Below are positions 38,562 through 48,412 of a stretch of 64,000 bases of DNA, piece after piece. Origin of the DNA: Gammaproteobacteria bacterium (GTDB lineage: Bacteria > Pseudomonadota > Gammaproteobacteria > Pseudomonadales > Azotimanducaceae); NCBI GenBank assembly GCA_024640825.1, contig JAHEEG010000003.1, forward strand, positions 1 through 64,000. The letters are read 5' to 3'. Every line of letters starts with the position of its first letter. Within the stretch, counting starts at the first letter, position 1. The position numbers were made by a program, and so were the translations under genes. The notes beneath the pieces were generated by a model. That model saw nothing but the letters and a program-made list of their open reading frames with translations. It had not been told where the DNA came from and did not search any database.

Positions 38562-39032
38562 CTACTTGACGTAAGCCCGGACGACGGCCGGGTGGACGAA
38601 CTGTGAGATGTTGCCGCCTAGCGCGGCGATTTCGCGTACCAGGGTAGACGAGATGAACGAGCAATCCTTGGACGTGGGCAGAAACACGTACTCTATGTTC
38701 GGATCCAGCGACTGGTTCATTTCTGCCATCTGAAATTCGTAGTCGAAATCCGTAACGGTACGTAAGCCTCGCAGGATGAAGCGCGCATTTTTTGTTCGGA
38801 CGTAATCGACCAGCAGCGTGTTGAATCCGTCCACCGAAACCTTGTCGCCGAATTCTGACACCACCTCTCGACACAGGTCTATCCGGTCCTTGAGATCTAC
38901 CCGGGGATCCTTCTGAGCCGAGGTTCCGATGGCGACGACCACGTGGTCAAACAGATTCAGAGCCCGCTTTACCAGGTCTGTATGTCCATTGGTAATCGGG
39001 TTGAAGGATCCTGGGTAAACCACCACGTTCAT
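38562..39032 (-). CDS. coaD: Pantetheine-phosphate adenylyltransferase
   Basis: MNVVVYPGSFNPITNGHTDLVKRA, SFISSTLVREIAALGG; start 39032. Confidence 0.96.
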   Translation of the reverse strand: MNVVVYPGSFNPITNGHTDLVKRALNLFDHVVVAIGTSAQKDPRVDLKDRIDLCREVVSEFGDKVSVDGFNTLLVDYVRTKNARFILRGLRTVTDFDYEFQMAEMNQSLDPNIEYVFLPTSKDCSFISSTLVREIAALGGNISQFVHPAVVRAYVK

Positions 39033-39076
39033 GTCGCATCCCCCAAGGATGTGCGAAAGCGCCGGATGGTATCGAC

Positions 39077-39643
39077 CTACACCGTTGCTGGCAAGGAAAC
39101 GGGCGCCAGCAAGCCGAACCGGGTTTCCCCGGCAGCGCTTTCCTTCACCAGGGCCCATCCCCGCATTTCCAGGTGCGCTCGCCTCGACATCTCGAAATAG
39201 ACGAGCCCCCGATGGCTGAGTAAAGTTCGCTGTCGCAGATCGTCGAGCGTGATAGCCAGGCAGTTTTCGGCAAACGGCGGATCGAGAAAAACAATGTCCC
39301 ACGGCTGCGCCGCTCGAGCGAGAAATTTGTGGGCGACGCTGCGGACGATGATGCAGCCCTGCGCGTTCAGACGTGCCGCATTCCCTTGCAGCGCCTTGAT
39401 TACTTTCGGGTCCCGGTCGACAAAGGTTACCTCGGCGGCGCCTCTGGAAAGGGCTTCGAAACCCAGAGCGCCGCTGCCTGCGTAGAGGTCGAGGCATCTA
39501 CTGTCGACGACCTCTTCTCGCAGCCAGTTGAATAAGGTTTCCCGCACTCGGCCGAGGGATGGGCGAAGAGCCGGCGCAGAAGGAAAGCTGAGCTTTCGCC
39601 CTCTCCAGTTACCGCCGATAATGCGAACTTCGTTTGCGGCCAT
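39077..39643 (-). CDS. rsmD: 16S rRNA (guanine966-N2)-methyltransferase
   Basis: RIIGGNWRGRKLSFP, RVRETLFNWL, LDLYAGSGALGFEALSRGA, VFLDPPF. Confidence 0.94.
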   Translation of the reverse strand: MAANEVRIIGGNWRGRKLSFPSAPALRPSLGRVRETLFNWLREEVVDSRCLDLYAGSGALGFEALSRGAAEVTFVDRDPKVIKALQGNAARLNAQGCIIVRSVAHKFLARAAQPWDIVFLDPPFAENCLAITLDDLRQRTLLSHRGLVYFEMSRRAHLEMRGWALVKESAAGETRFGLLAPVSLPATV

Positions 39644-39733
39644 GAGTGAATGGAGAATGAGTGGAGTAGGTTGTGGGTTCTTTGCGATTTTAGGGGTGCA
39701 TGTTGATCCAAACGCGGTCAGTGAACAAGAACG

Positions 39734-40684
39734 TTGAGTGACACAAAGGAAAACGGCGGTAAGGGCGGTTTCTGGAAGCGTCTCAGCGCCAGCCTGGGCA
39801 AGACCCGCAGCCAGTTGGCTGCGGGCGTGGGAAATCTGCTACTTGGTGAGAAAGAAATTGATCAGGAGGTGCTCGACGATCTCGAAACAGCCCTGCTGCT
39901 GACTGACGTTGGCATCGATACGACGCAGGAAATCATGGCCGATCTTTCCAGGCGGGTACGCCGCAAAGAGCTCAACGATACCGTGGCACTGCACGGAGCC
40001 CTTGGATTGTTGCTTAAAGAGCTGGTGGATCCGCTGGTAAAGCCCTTCGAGGTACCCGCCGCCGACCGCCCCTTCGTGATTTTCATGGTTGGCGTAAACG
40101 GCGCGGGGAAGACCACCAGCATCGGCAAGCTTGCGCGTTACCTCAAGCAGCAGGGGTTGTCGGTAATGCTTGCGGCCGGGGATACCTTTCGCGCGGCGGC
40201 GGTGGAGCAGTTGCAGGCGTGGGGCGAGCGCAACGACGTTGCCGTTGTTGCGCAGGGGCAGGGCGCCGATAGCGCCTCGGTGGTCTACGATGCCGTGCAG
40301 GCCGCGGAGTCGAGAGGAATCGACGTGCTCATAGCTGACACTGCTGGAAGGTTGCAGGCCAAGACTAACCTCATGGAAGAGCTGGCGAAGATCAAGCGGG
40401 TCGTGCAGCGCCTTAATGCCAGAGCTCCGCATGAGGTTCTACTGGTTCTGGATGCCGGCGTCGGGCAGAACGCGCTTTCCCAGGTGCGGGAATTCGATGC
40501 CGCCACAGGTGTGACAGGACTCATCCTCACCAAGCTTGATGGCACGGCGAAAGCCGGTGTGGTGTTTGCGATTGCCCGTCAGGTTCGTAAGCCCATCTAT
40601 TTCATTGGCATCGGCGAGGGTATTGACGATCTCAAGCCTTTCGCCGCGGAATCTTTTGTCGACGCGCTGCTGGCGAACGAATGA
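39734..40684 (+). CDS. ftsY: Signal recognition particle receptor FtsY (short form, 316 aa, TTG start)
   Basis: MVGVNGAGKTTSIGKLARYL, AAGDTFRAAAVEQLQ, IADTAGRLQ, LTKLDGTAKAGV. Confidence 0.96.
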   Translation: MSDTKENGGKGGFWKRLSASLGKTRSQLAAGVGNLLLGEKEIDQEVLDDLETALLLTDVGIDTTQEIMADLSRRVRRKELNDTVALHGALGLLLKELVDPLVKPFEVPAADRPFVIFMVGVNGAGKTTSIGKLARYLKQQGLSVMLAAGDTFRAAAVEQLQAWGERNDVAVVAQGQGADSASVVYDAVQAAESRGIDVLIADTAGRLQAKTNLMEELAKIKRVVQRLNARAPHEVLLVLDAGVGQNALSQVREFDAATGVTGLILTKLDGTAKAGVVFAIARQVRKPIYFIGIGEGIDDLKPFAAESFVDALLANE

Positions 40685-40778
40685 TGTCGGGCCCCGAGGG
40701 AAATGTTGACCAGTCGCCCGCGCCTTGGGTAGCGGCTGGAGCCCCTAACGCGGTCGTTAGCCCCGGACGGGTAGTCCG

Positions 40779-41498
40779 GTGAGCCAGATAGAGTTCCATC
40801 AGGTGAGCAAGCGTTTCGAGAACGGGCATGAAGCGCTGCGGGACATAACGGCGGCCTTCGAAGAAGGCTCCATGACTTTTCTGACCGGCCATTCAGGCGC
40901 CGGGAAAAGTACTTTTCTCAAGCTGCTGCTGTGTCTGGACAGGCCAACCAGAGGCCAGATTCTGGTCAACGGTGTTAACGTGGCCCAGATTCCGCCGGTG
41001 CGCCTGGCCTACTACCGGCAGAATTTGGGAGCGGTGTTTCAGGACCATCATCTGCTGACTCACCGCACCGTGTTTGAGAATGTGGCGCTGCCTCTGAGGG
41101 TGGTGGGCTTGAAGGAAAAGGACATCGGTAAGCGAGTGCGGGCGGCGCTGTCTCGGGTAGGATTGTTGAGCAAGGAGGGTCTGTTCCCCCGTTATCTGTC
41201 GACTGGCGAACAGCAGCGGGTAGGCATCGCGCGCGCCGTTGTGACGCGACCTAAGATCCTCCTGGCGGACGAGCCCACAGGGAATCTGGATCCTGCCTTG
41301 TCCCGAGACATCATGCAGCTCTTCGAGCAATTTCATCAGTTTGGAACCACCGTAATCGTCGCCAGCCACGACCGCGAGCTGATAGAGACGATGGACGCCC
41401 GGATCATCGAGCTGAGCCACGGCGCGGTGGTGAGAGATGAGACTGAGTACGCTTCCGGAGAGGTTCTCTCGGACGAGTCCCACCATGTCGAAGTCTAG
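40779..41498 (+). CDS. ftsE: Cell division ATP-binding protein FtsE
   Basis: GHSGAGKSTFLKLL, STGEQQRVGIARAVV, LLADEPTGNLD. Confidence 0.95.
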   Translation: MSQIEFHQVSKRFENGHEALRDITAAFEEGSMTFLTGHSGAGKSTFLKLLLCLDRPTRGQILVNGVNVAQIPPVRLAYYRQNLGAVFQDHHLLTHRTVFENVALPLRVVGLKEKDIGKRVRAALSRVGLLSKEGLFPRYLSTGEQQRVGIARAVVTRPKILLADEPTGNLDPALSRDIMQLFEQFHQFGTTVIVASHDRELIETMDARIIELSHGAVVRDETEYASGEVLSDESHHVEV

Positions 41499-42462
41499 GG
41501 GTTCGAAGTCTAAGCTCAGCCGTGATCCCTGGCCGCGTAATCGATCTGGTCTCGCCGCTGGCGGTCGCGATCATCTGAGGGTCGCGCGGGAAACGCTGCA
41601 CTTCGTCAGCGCCCGGATGGGCACCAGCCTGCTGGTTTGGCTGCTGGTGGGCATCGCCTTGGCTTTGCCGGCGGGACTGTTTCTTTTGCAGGTCAATCTC
41701 GGAGCAATGACCGACGCCTGGGACGGTCGGCCCGGTCTATCCGTTTACTTCCAGCTCGACGCCTCGGATCCGGCGATTCAGGAGGTCGTTGAAACCCTGC
41801 GAGGCGATGCATCTGTTCATGGGGTCACGTTTATCTCCCAGGCCCAGGCCCTAGCGGAATTTCAGAGCTACGCCAGCCTGAGCGACGCGCTGGAGCTGCT
41901 GGATGAAAATCCTCTGCCGGCTTCGGCCCGGGCGGTGCTGGCGGGTGGTTCTGGCCTTGCCGATCTGCAGCGCCTCGCGGATATGGTCACTTCAGCCCCC
42001 GGGGTTGCCGAGGTGTCAGTCGAGAAAACCTGGCTGGAGCGGGTCACGGAAATTACCCGGGTGATCAGTCGGTTAGGCATCATGCTGGGGCTTCTGTTCG
42101 GTATAGGGGCCGTTCTGGTGACCGCCACTTCCGTGCGTCTGGCGATCGAAGCTCGCCTTGAAGAGCTGCGGGTGCTCAAGCTGGTGGGTGCCACCGATGG
42201 CCAGATCAGGCGACCATTCCTCTATTTTGGCGTGTTTTACGGCCTGGGTGGCGGGCTGGTTGCTGCCATGCTCATCAGCCTGAGCCTGCTGGTCGTTGAG
42301 ACCCCCCTCACGAACCTGCTCGGCAGTTATAGCCAGAATCTTGAACTGGCCGGTTTCGACCCCAGTTTCCTCGGCGTCCTCTTCGCGATAGGCGGCGTTC
42401 TCGGCGTCCTTGGCGCGCTTCTTGCGGCCAGAGCGCGTCTTGGAAATTTGGAAATACTCTGA
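41485..42462 (+). CDS. ftsX: Cell division permease FtsX
   Basis: Four-TM FtsX topology; overlaps the ftsE 3' end; start ATG 41485. Confidence 0.94.
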   Translation: MSKSRGSKSKLSRDPWPRNRSGLAAGGRDHLRVARETLHFVSARMGTSLLVWLLVGIALALPAGLFLLQVNLGAMTDAWDGRPGLSVYFQLDASDPAIQEVVETLRGDASVHGVTFISQAQALAEFQSYASLSDALELLDENPLPASARAVLAGGSGLADLQRLADMVTSAPGVAEVSVEKTWLERVTEITRVISRLGIMLGLLFGIGAVLVTATSVRLAIEARLEELRVLKLVGATDGQIRRPFLYFGVFYGLGGGLVAAMLISLSLLVVETPLTNLLGSYSQNLELAGFDPSFLGVLFAIGGVLGVLGALLAARARLGNLEIL

Positions 42463-42492
42463 AAACAAGCTCTTAGGGAACCATATTCAGGC

Positions 42493-42519
42493 TTAGCACT
42501 CTCATAAAGGGAGTGCTAA
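42493..42519. promoter_or_regulatory. Perfect CIRCE operator (predicted HrcA-binding inverted repeat) upstream of rpoH
   Basis: TTAGCACTC (42493-42501), N9 TCATAAAGG, GAGTGCTAA (42511-42519): identical to the consensus TTAGCACTC-N9-GAGTGCTAA. Confidence 0.92.
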
Positions 42520-42522
42520 AAT
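42493..42522 (+). promoter_or_regulatory. Candidate sigma-70-type rpoH promoter overlapping the CIRCE element
   Basis: TTAGCA (42493-42498), 18-nt spacer, TAAAAT (42517-42522), 29 nt before the rpoH ATG. Confidence 0.45.
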
Positions 42523-42551
42523 AAAAAGATTGGTGTTACCGGAGGTATCAC

Positions 42552-43409
42552 ATGGCTTCTGACATACTGTCGTTGAACGCCCTTTCGCCGGGTCGCGACC
42601 TCGATGCATACATGAGCACCGTGGGCGCTATTCCGGTGCTTACCGCGGATGAGGAGAAAGCCCTCGCGGAGCGCTTTTATTACGAGAACGACCTTCAGGC
42701 TGCCCGTGAGCTGGTGCTCAGTCACCTGCGCTTCGTTGTGCATCTGGCACGTTCTTATCGCGGCTACGGGCTTCCACTGGGTGACCTCATTCAGGAAGGC
42801 AACCTGGGGCTCATGAAGGCCGTCAAGCGTTTCAATCCGGAAGTTGGTGTGCGACTCATTTCGTTTGCCGTGCACTGGATCAAAGCCGAGATGCACGAGT
42901 TCATTCTGCGTAACTGGCGCATTGTGAAGGTGGCTACGACCAAGGCGCAGCGGAAGCTGTTCTTCAACCTGAGAAGCAGCAAAAAGCGCCTTGCCTGGCT
43001 GACCCAGGAAGAAACCCGCACCATGGCCAGCGAGCTGGGTGTCAGCGAAGAAGAAGTGACGCGGATGGAAGGTCGAATGGCCAGCAGCGATCTTTCTTTT
43101 GATGGTCTGGCTGCGGATGATGACGAGGATGGCGGCAGCGCGGCTCCTGTTCACTACCTCGAGCTGGAAGGTGCCGACCCCGCGGAGCTGGTTGCCGAAG
43201 AGGACGACAAGCGCATGGCGCTTGAAAAGCTTGGCGCGGCTTTGACCGTTCTTGATGACCGAAGCCGCGATATCATTCAACGGCGCTGGCTGGACGATGG
43301 CAAGTCAACGCTCCACGACCTGGCAGACAAATACCAGGTATCGGCGGAACGTATCAGGCAGATTGAGAAAAACGCCATGCAAAAGCTGAAGGGTGCTATG
43401 GCTGCCTGA
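42552..43409 (+). CDS. rpoH: RNA polymerase sigma factor RpoH (sigma-32)
   Basis: [71 protein letters not shown] (RpoH box); follows ftsYEX; SD GGAGG upstream. Confidence 0.97.
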   Translation: MASDILSLNALSPGRDLDAYMSTVGAIPVLTADEEKALAERFYYENDLQAARELVLSHLRFVVHLARSYRGYGLPLGDLIQEGNLGLMKAVKRFNPEVGVRLISFAVHWIKAEMHEFILRNWRIVKVATTKAQRKLFFNLRSSKKRLAWLTQEETRTMASELGVSEEEVTRMEGRMASSDLSFDGLAADDDEDGGSAAPVHYLELEGADPAELVAEEDDKRMALEKLGAALTVLDDRSRDIIQRRWLDDGKSTLHDLADKYQVSAERIRQIEKNAMQKLKGAMAA

Positions 43410-43817
43410 GTGATGGCCCGCTGGCAACTTTGCGTGGGTGCCGGGGCGTTTCTAGGCGGGACGGGCGTAATTGCGGGAGCCTTCGGCGCTCATGCGCTAA
43501 AAGCTCGGTTGGGGGCAGACGCGCTGGAAACCTGGGATACGGCCGTATCCTATCAGCTTGTTCATGCGCTGCTGCTCGTCGCGGCGGGCCTCTGGCTGAA
43601 GCTCGATTCAGAGGTCTCACGGGCGCCCCCAGTCTCTCTTTCGGTAGCAGCACTTGCATTGATCGCAGGAATCCTTTTGTTCTCCGGCAGCCTTTACGCG
43701 CTGGCGCTCGGTGGGCCCAGGGCCCTTGGTCCTGTCACGCCGCTTGGTGGCGTGGCCTTTGTTGTCGGCTGGGGCTGCCTGATAGTGGCAGCCCGGCAGG
43801 GCGTCTCCAGGCGGTGA
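43410..43817 (+). CDS. DUF423 family membrane protein
   Basis: Four-TM protein with GTGVIAGAFGAHALKARLGADALETWDTAVSYQLVHALLL; initiates immediately after the rpoH stop. Confidence 0.85.
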   Translation: MMARWQLCVGAGAFLGGTGVIAGAFGAHALKARLGADALETWDTAVSYQLVHALLLVAAGLWLKLDSEVSRAPPVSLSVAALALIAGILLFSGSLYALALGGPRALGPVTPLGGVAFVVGWGCLIVAARQGVSRR

Positions 43818-44533
43818 AGTCTCCTCAGGCTTCTGGTCCCCAGGATCAGACCCAGGTCTATGTAAGGCGGCGAGGTCGCATGACGGTCGGGCAGGCCCGC
43901 GCCCTGGATGAACTCACCGACCGGTATTGCTTACCCGTGGACCTCGAACCCTCAGCAGCAGAAAATGCTTTTGGCAGACCAGGGCCGATAGGTCTCGAAA
44001 TTGGTTTCGGCATGGGGCAGGCGCTGCTTCGCTGGGCGGTAGAACGACCGGAGTGGAATCTCTTCGGCATCGAAGTCTACCAGCCGGGGATAGGGTCGCT
44101 GATGCTCGGTCTGGAGCGAGATCAGCTGACCAATGTTCGGATATTTGAAGCGCCGGCGGAAGACGTTCTGGCAAATTCTTTGGGTGGTGCCGAAATCGAT
44201 GAGGTTCGGATCTTCTTTCCTGACCCGTGGCCCAAGAAGCGTCACCACAAGCGGCGACTGATCCAGGCTGATTTTGTCGCCCTGCTGGTGGACAAGCTTC
44301 GACCCGAGGGCCGGCTCTGGCTCGCCACGGACTGGGAGCCCTACGCCCGTTGGATGTTGAACGTCCTGGAGGCGCAGTCCGATCTCGTGACCGAGTTGGC
44401 GGCGGGCCGAGAATTGTCCGATGGCCCCTATCAGCGTCTGGAAACGCGCTTTGAGGCCAGGGGCAAACGTCTTGGGCACAGGGTATGGGACTTGGTGTAT
44501 TACAAAAAGCGCTGCAGCACGGCATCCAGATGA
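43814..44533 (+). CDS. trmB: tRNA (guanine-N7-)-methyltransferase
   Basis: GPIGLEIGFGMGQALLRWA, VRIFFPDPWPKKRHHKRRLIQ; GTG start 43814 overlaps the upstream stop. Confidence 0.95.
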   Translation: MKSPQASGPQDQTQVYVRRRGRMTVGQARALDELTDRYCLPVDLEPSAAENAFGRPGPIGLEIGFGMGQALLRWAVERPEWNLFGIEVYQPGIGSLMLGLERDQLTNVRIFEAPAEDVLANSLGGAEIDEVRIFFPDPWPKKRHHKRRLIQADFVALLVDKLRPEGRLWLATDWEPYARWMLNVLEAQSDLVTELAAGRELSDGPYQRLETRFEARGKRLGHRVWDLVYYKKRCSTASR

Positions 44534-45621
44534 CGATATCCGAACGCGGTGGTGGCGATTCGGTCTTTGCGCATTAGCCCCATTTCCCTCAGCTCATTCC
44601 AGGAGGGTTCGAGACTGGCAAGCGGAAGTCCGGTTCGCGACGGGAAGACATCTGCGCTCACCCCCTCTGTCAGGCGAAGCGCGTTCATCAGGAACTCCAG
44701 GGGTATCTCGGTATCTGGCACCGCGTTATGCCTAGTTTCGAGAGGCTCAGCCAGGTACAGGCGGGGCTGAGCCGCTTTGCGGCTTCGCACGATCTGCAAC
44801 CCGGTGGAATCTTCGCGGGTTCGCTTGCCATGCGCGCCAGCCCCAATGCCGAGGTAATCTCCGAAACTCCAATAGTTGACGTTGTGCCGGCATTGACGCC
44901 CAGGTCGTGCCCAAGCGGAGACTTCGTAGCGGTGGAAACCACTGTCCTCCAGCAGGGCCCGTCCCGTGTCCTCTATAACTTCAATTTTTCTTTCGGAGGG
45001 AAGCGGCGGCTTATGTCTGGCGAACTCGGTTCGCGGCTCTATGGTGAGCTGATACCAGCTGATGTGCTCTGGGTTCAGAGCCAGGGCCTGGCTGAGATCC
45101 TCTATCGCCTCAGCCGTCGTCTGCTCCGGCAGCCCGTACATCAGATCCAGATTAACATTCTCGAAACCGCCCGCGCGGACACGTTCGAATGCGATGCGGA
45201 TTTCCCGGGGGCCGTGAATACGTCCCAGCCGCTTGAGATGAGCGGGGTTGAATGTTTGGGCCCCGAGGCTGATGCGGCTGATACCTGCGTCGCGGTAGGC
45301 AGAAAAGTCCTGATATTCGACGGTTCCGGGATTTGCCTCCATGGTGATTTCCGCCCCCGGCTCCAGCCATGGTTGCAGGTGCGTTAGAAGCTTCTCGAAG
45401 CTGTCCGCGTCGAAAAGGCTGGGTGTTCCGCCGCCCAGAAATACGCTGCTGATTCCCTGGGGCGGTACGTCCCCCAGCGCGGCGCCGGCATCAATGAGCA
45501 GCGCGTTCAGGTAGCCGGCTTGATCAAAGGCGCCGCGCACCGGGTGGGAATTGAAGTCGCAGTAGGGGCATTTGCGCACGCACCATGGGAAATGCACGTA
45601 GAGAGACAGCGGCAGGTTCAC
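44500..45621 (-). CDS. hemW: Radical SAM HemW (heme chaperone; formerly YggW)
   Basis: LYVHFPWCVRKCPYCDFNSH, SVFLGGGTPSLF, LDLMYGLPEQT. Confidence 0.95.
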   Translation of the reverse strand: MNLPLSLYVHFPWCVRKCPYCDFNSHPVRGAFDQAGYLNALLIDAGAALGDVPPQGISSVFLGGGTPSLFDADSFEKLLTHLQPWLEPGAEITMEANPGTVEYQDFSAYRDAGISRISLGAQTFNPAHLKRLGRIHGPREIRIAFERVRAGGFENVNLDLMYGLPEQTTAEAIEDLSQALALNPEHISWYQLTIEPRTEFARHKPPLPSERKIEVIEDTGRALLEDSGFHRYEVSAWARPGRQCRHNVNYWSFGDYLGIGAGAHGKRTREDSTGLQIVRSRKAAQPRLYLAEPLETRHNAVPDTEIPLEFLMNALRLTEGVSADVFPSRTGLPLASLEPSWNELREMGLMRKDRIATTAFGYRHLDAVLQRFL

Positions 45622-46205
45622 GGGCGCTGGCGCAACATATGGAGCAGCTGGGCGCTTGCCTGACCGCGGTGGCTCAGCCGGTTCTTCTCTTCAGGCGCCA
45701 TTTCCGCCGCGGTCCGGTTCAACCCTGGCACGAGAAAATGGGGATCGTAGCCGAAACCAAAAGCTCCCCGCGCGTCGGCTACGATCTGGCCGTGCCAGCT
45801 GCCGGTCGCGATCAATGGCGCCGGGTCTGCGGCATGTCGTAGGTAGACCAGCGCGCAATAGAAGTGAGCGGACGGAAGGCTGTATTCGGCTAGATCTGTC
45901 ATCAGCCGCGCGTTGTTTTCCGCATCGCTCGCGCCTTCTCCCGCGTAGCGGGCGGAGCGTATGCCTGGCCTGCCCTCAAGGCAGGGAACCACCAGGCCAG
46001 AGTCGTCTGCCAGTGCAGGCAACTGGACAGCCTTGCAGACGTGCCGGGCCTTGGCGATGGCGTTCTCCACGAAGGTCAGCGCGTCCTCGGCTGCACCTTC
46101 GATTCCCAGCTCGCTCTGGCTTACTAGATCCATATCCACCGCTGCCAGCATCGCGGCCAGCTCGGCCAGCTTGCCGGAGTTACCGCTGGCCAGGACCACT
46201 TTCAT
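45618..46205 (-). CDS. rdgB: XTP/dITP diphosphatase
   Basis: MKVVLASGNSGKLAELAAML, ADDSGLVVPCLEGRPGIRSARYAGEGASD, GFGYDPHFLVP. Confidence 0.96.
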   Translation of the reverse strand: MKVVLASGNSGKLAELAAMLAAVDMDLVSQSELGIEGAAEDALTFVENAIAKARHVCKAVQLPALADDSGLVVPCLEGRPGIRSARYAGEGASDAENNARLMTDLAEYSLPSAHFYCALVYLRHAADPAPLIATGSWHGQIVADARGAFGFGYDPHFLVPGLNRTAAEMAPEEKNRLSHRGQASAQLLHMLRQRP

Positions 46206-46648
46206 CGACCGTCCCAGTACATCGTCTGTTGGAACTGCAGGCGCTGGGCCGAGCCGTCCGGCGGTGTGATGTCTACGGCGAAGCGCAATACTTCCCGGTC
46301 CGTATGCTTTACCTCTGCCAGATAGTAGATTGCACGCCCTTCAGTGACCTCCCGGAAGTTGATGGGCTGGCGCTGACTGAGCAGGTTGGTGATTGTGCCG
46401 GAGATTTCCACTGCGACCGGGTTTCCGCCGTCATCCAGCACAGAGATGTTCAGCATCGCTCGGTCGCGTCCCCTGGTTACCCCGTAGCGGACGGCTATGT
46501 CCGGTTTCAGAAAGGAGGTGGGTACCAGCGCGTAGTGAGCCTCCCAGGCGCCCAGTTGCTGCTTCTGCTCGGCGTTTGCGTTCAGGCATGCAATGGCCAG
46601 AACCGATACCATTGCGGACGCGATAGCGAAATTTCTGGCAGCGGTCAT
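46202..46648 (-). CDS. DUF4426 domain-containing secreted protein
   Basis: Signal peptide from ATG 46648; HYALVPTSFLKPDIAVRYGVTRGRDRAMLNISVLD; between rdgB and metW. Confidence 0.85.
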   Translation of the reverse strand: MTAARNFAIASAMVSVLAIACLNANAEQKQQLGAWEAHYALVPTSFLKPDIAVRYGVTRGRDRAMLNISVLDDGGNPVAVEISGTITNLLSQRQPINFREVTEGRAIYYLAEVKHTDREVLRFAVDITPPDGSAQRLQFQQTMYWDGR

Positions 46649-47259
46649 ACAGCGTCCTCTCGTGCGTGCGGGCGTCCCAGTCGGTAGAAGGCATAGGTGC
46701 CAAAAAAGTTCGGGAAGCGATTCATCAGCGGTCGATTGACATGGTTGGCGTCGGATACGAAGCGCTCGATGATCCGCAGCGACTTCTCCGAGCACAGGCG
46801 CTCAAAGTCGTTGAACGTACACAGGTGAATATTGGGTGTGTCGTACCAGGAGTGGGGTAAATGCTGCGCCACCGGCATGCGCCCGAGAATCGACAGTTGT
46901 GCCCTGCATCGCCAATTACCGAAGTTGGGAAACGTTACCACGCACTCCCTGCCGATCCGCAGCATTTCATCCAGCGTCTGGTTCGGGTTTCTGACCGATT
47001 GCAGCGTTTCGGTCATGACTACCATATCGAAACTGTCGTCGGGAAAGTTGTCCAGCCCTTCATCGAGATTCTGCTCGATGACGTTTACGCCTTTTTCCAG
47101 ACAGGCAGTGATGTTGTCCGGATCGATCTCGAGGCCGTAACCGTTGACCTGTTTGTCAGTCTGAAGGTGTTCCAGGAGGTCTCCGGTACCGCAGCCGAGG
47201 TCGAGCACACGGGCCCCGGGGGCGACCAGTTCGGCAATGATTGCGAGGTCAGCCCGCAT
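46645..47259 (-). CDS. metW: Methionine biosynthesis protein MetW
   Basis: [46 protein letters not shown]. Confidence 0.95.
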   Translation of the reverse strand: MRADLAIIAELVAPGARVLDLGCGTGDLLEHLQTDKQVNGYGLEIDPDNITACLEKGVNVIEQNLDEGLDNFPDDSFDMVVMTETLQSVRNPNQTLDEMLRIGRECVVTFPNFGNWRCRAQLSILGRMPVAQHLPHSWYDTPNIHLCTFNDFERLCSEKSLRIIERFVSDANHVNRPLMNRFPNFFGTYAFYRLGRPHAREDAV

Positions 47260-48412
47260 CGCGCGCCTCTTCCGTCAGCCGGTTGAGGTAGGCTTTCAGG
47301 ACATCGAAGTATCTGGGTATCGGCAGCAGAAAAGAATCGTGACCGTGCTCGGATTCGATGATCGCGCTGGCCACGTTGCGCCTGGCCTCTACGAGGGAAT
47401 TCACGATCTCCTTGGAGTGCGCAACGGAGAAGCGCCAGTCGGACGTAAAGGAGATCACCAGGAATCTGCATTGGGCGGCGCTCAGGGCTTTGACCAGATT
47501 GTCGTCGTAGTCGCGTGCGGGATCGAAGTAGTCCAAGGCCCTGGTCATCAACAGGTAGCTATTCGCATCGAACTGGCTGGAGAACGACCGACCCTGGTGA
47601 TGCAGGTAGCTTTCAACCTGAAACTCCACGTCGCGGCCCCGGTTGAGATCCCCGGATTTCAACTCGCGGCCGAATTTCGAGCGCATCCCGTCATCGGAAA
47701 GATAGGTTACGTGACCCACCATTCGCGCCAGCATTAGCCCCAGGTCTGGGTTGACGCCCATTGACCGATAGTGGCCGTCGTGAAACTGAGGATCAGACGT
47801 TATGGCCTGGCGGGCGATCTCGTTGAACGCGATATTCTGTGCCGACAGCTTTGCGGTGCAGGCAATCAGCAACGCGGCCCGCAGCCTTTCAGGTTGATCT
47901 ATGGCCCACCGCATGGCCTGCATGCCACCAAGGCTGCCGCCGATTACGGCGGCGAAGCACTCGATGCCCAGGTGATCTGCGAGCAGTGTCTGGCTGCGTA
48001 CCCAGTCGGATACGGTGACCATGGGAAAGTCCGGACCATAGGGTTTGCCGGTCGCGGGATTATCCGACAGGGGACCGGTGCTGCCATGGCAACCGCCAAG
48101 GTTATTCAGGCTCACAACGAAAAACTGCCGAGTATCGATGGGCTTCCCGGGGCCGATACAGGCGTCCCACCAACCCGGCTTGGGATCTGCAGCGTCATGG
48201 TATCCGGCCGCGTGATGGTGACCGGAAAGCGCGTGACAGACGAGGATGGCGTTAGACCGTTCGGCATTGAGGCTGCCGTAAGTCTCGTAAACCAGCTCGA
48301 ATTTCGCCAGGGTCTCTCCGCACTGCAGGGCGAATGGGGCATCCCAGCGGAATTGCTGAGGTTGAATGATACCCACCGAATCTGGAGGAACAGCCATCGA
48401 CATGAGCGGCAC
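47249..48412 (-). CDS. metX: Homoserine O-acyltransferase
   Basis: [37 protein letters not shown]. Confidence 0.95.
   Translation of the reverse strand: MPLMSMAVPPDSVGIIQPQQFRWDAPFALQCGETLAKFELVYETYGSLNAERSNAILVCHALSGHHHAAGYHDAADPKPGWWDACIGPGKPIDTRQFFVVSLNNLGGCHGSTGPLSDNPATGKPYGPDFPMVTVSDWVRSQTLLADHLGIECFAAVIGGSLGGMQAMRWAIDQPERLRAALLIACTAKLSAQNIAFNEIARQAITSDPQFHDGHYRSMGVNPDLGLMLARMVGHVTYLSDDGMRSKFGRELKSGDLNRGRDVEFQVESYLHHQGRSFSSQFDANSYLLMTRALDYFDPARDYDDNLVKALSAAQCRFLVISFTSDWRFSVAHSKEIVNSLVEARRNVASAIIESEHGHDSFLLPIPRYFDVLKAYLNRLTEEARDAG

Noticed and set aside
45656-46687. 343-aa plus-strand ORF
   Set aside because: Antisense to rdgB and DUF4426, Arg/Pro-rich shadow ORF.
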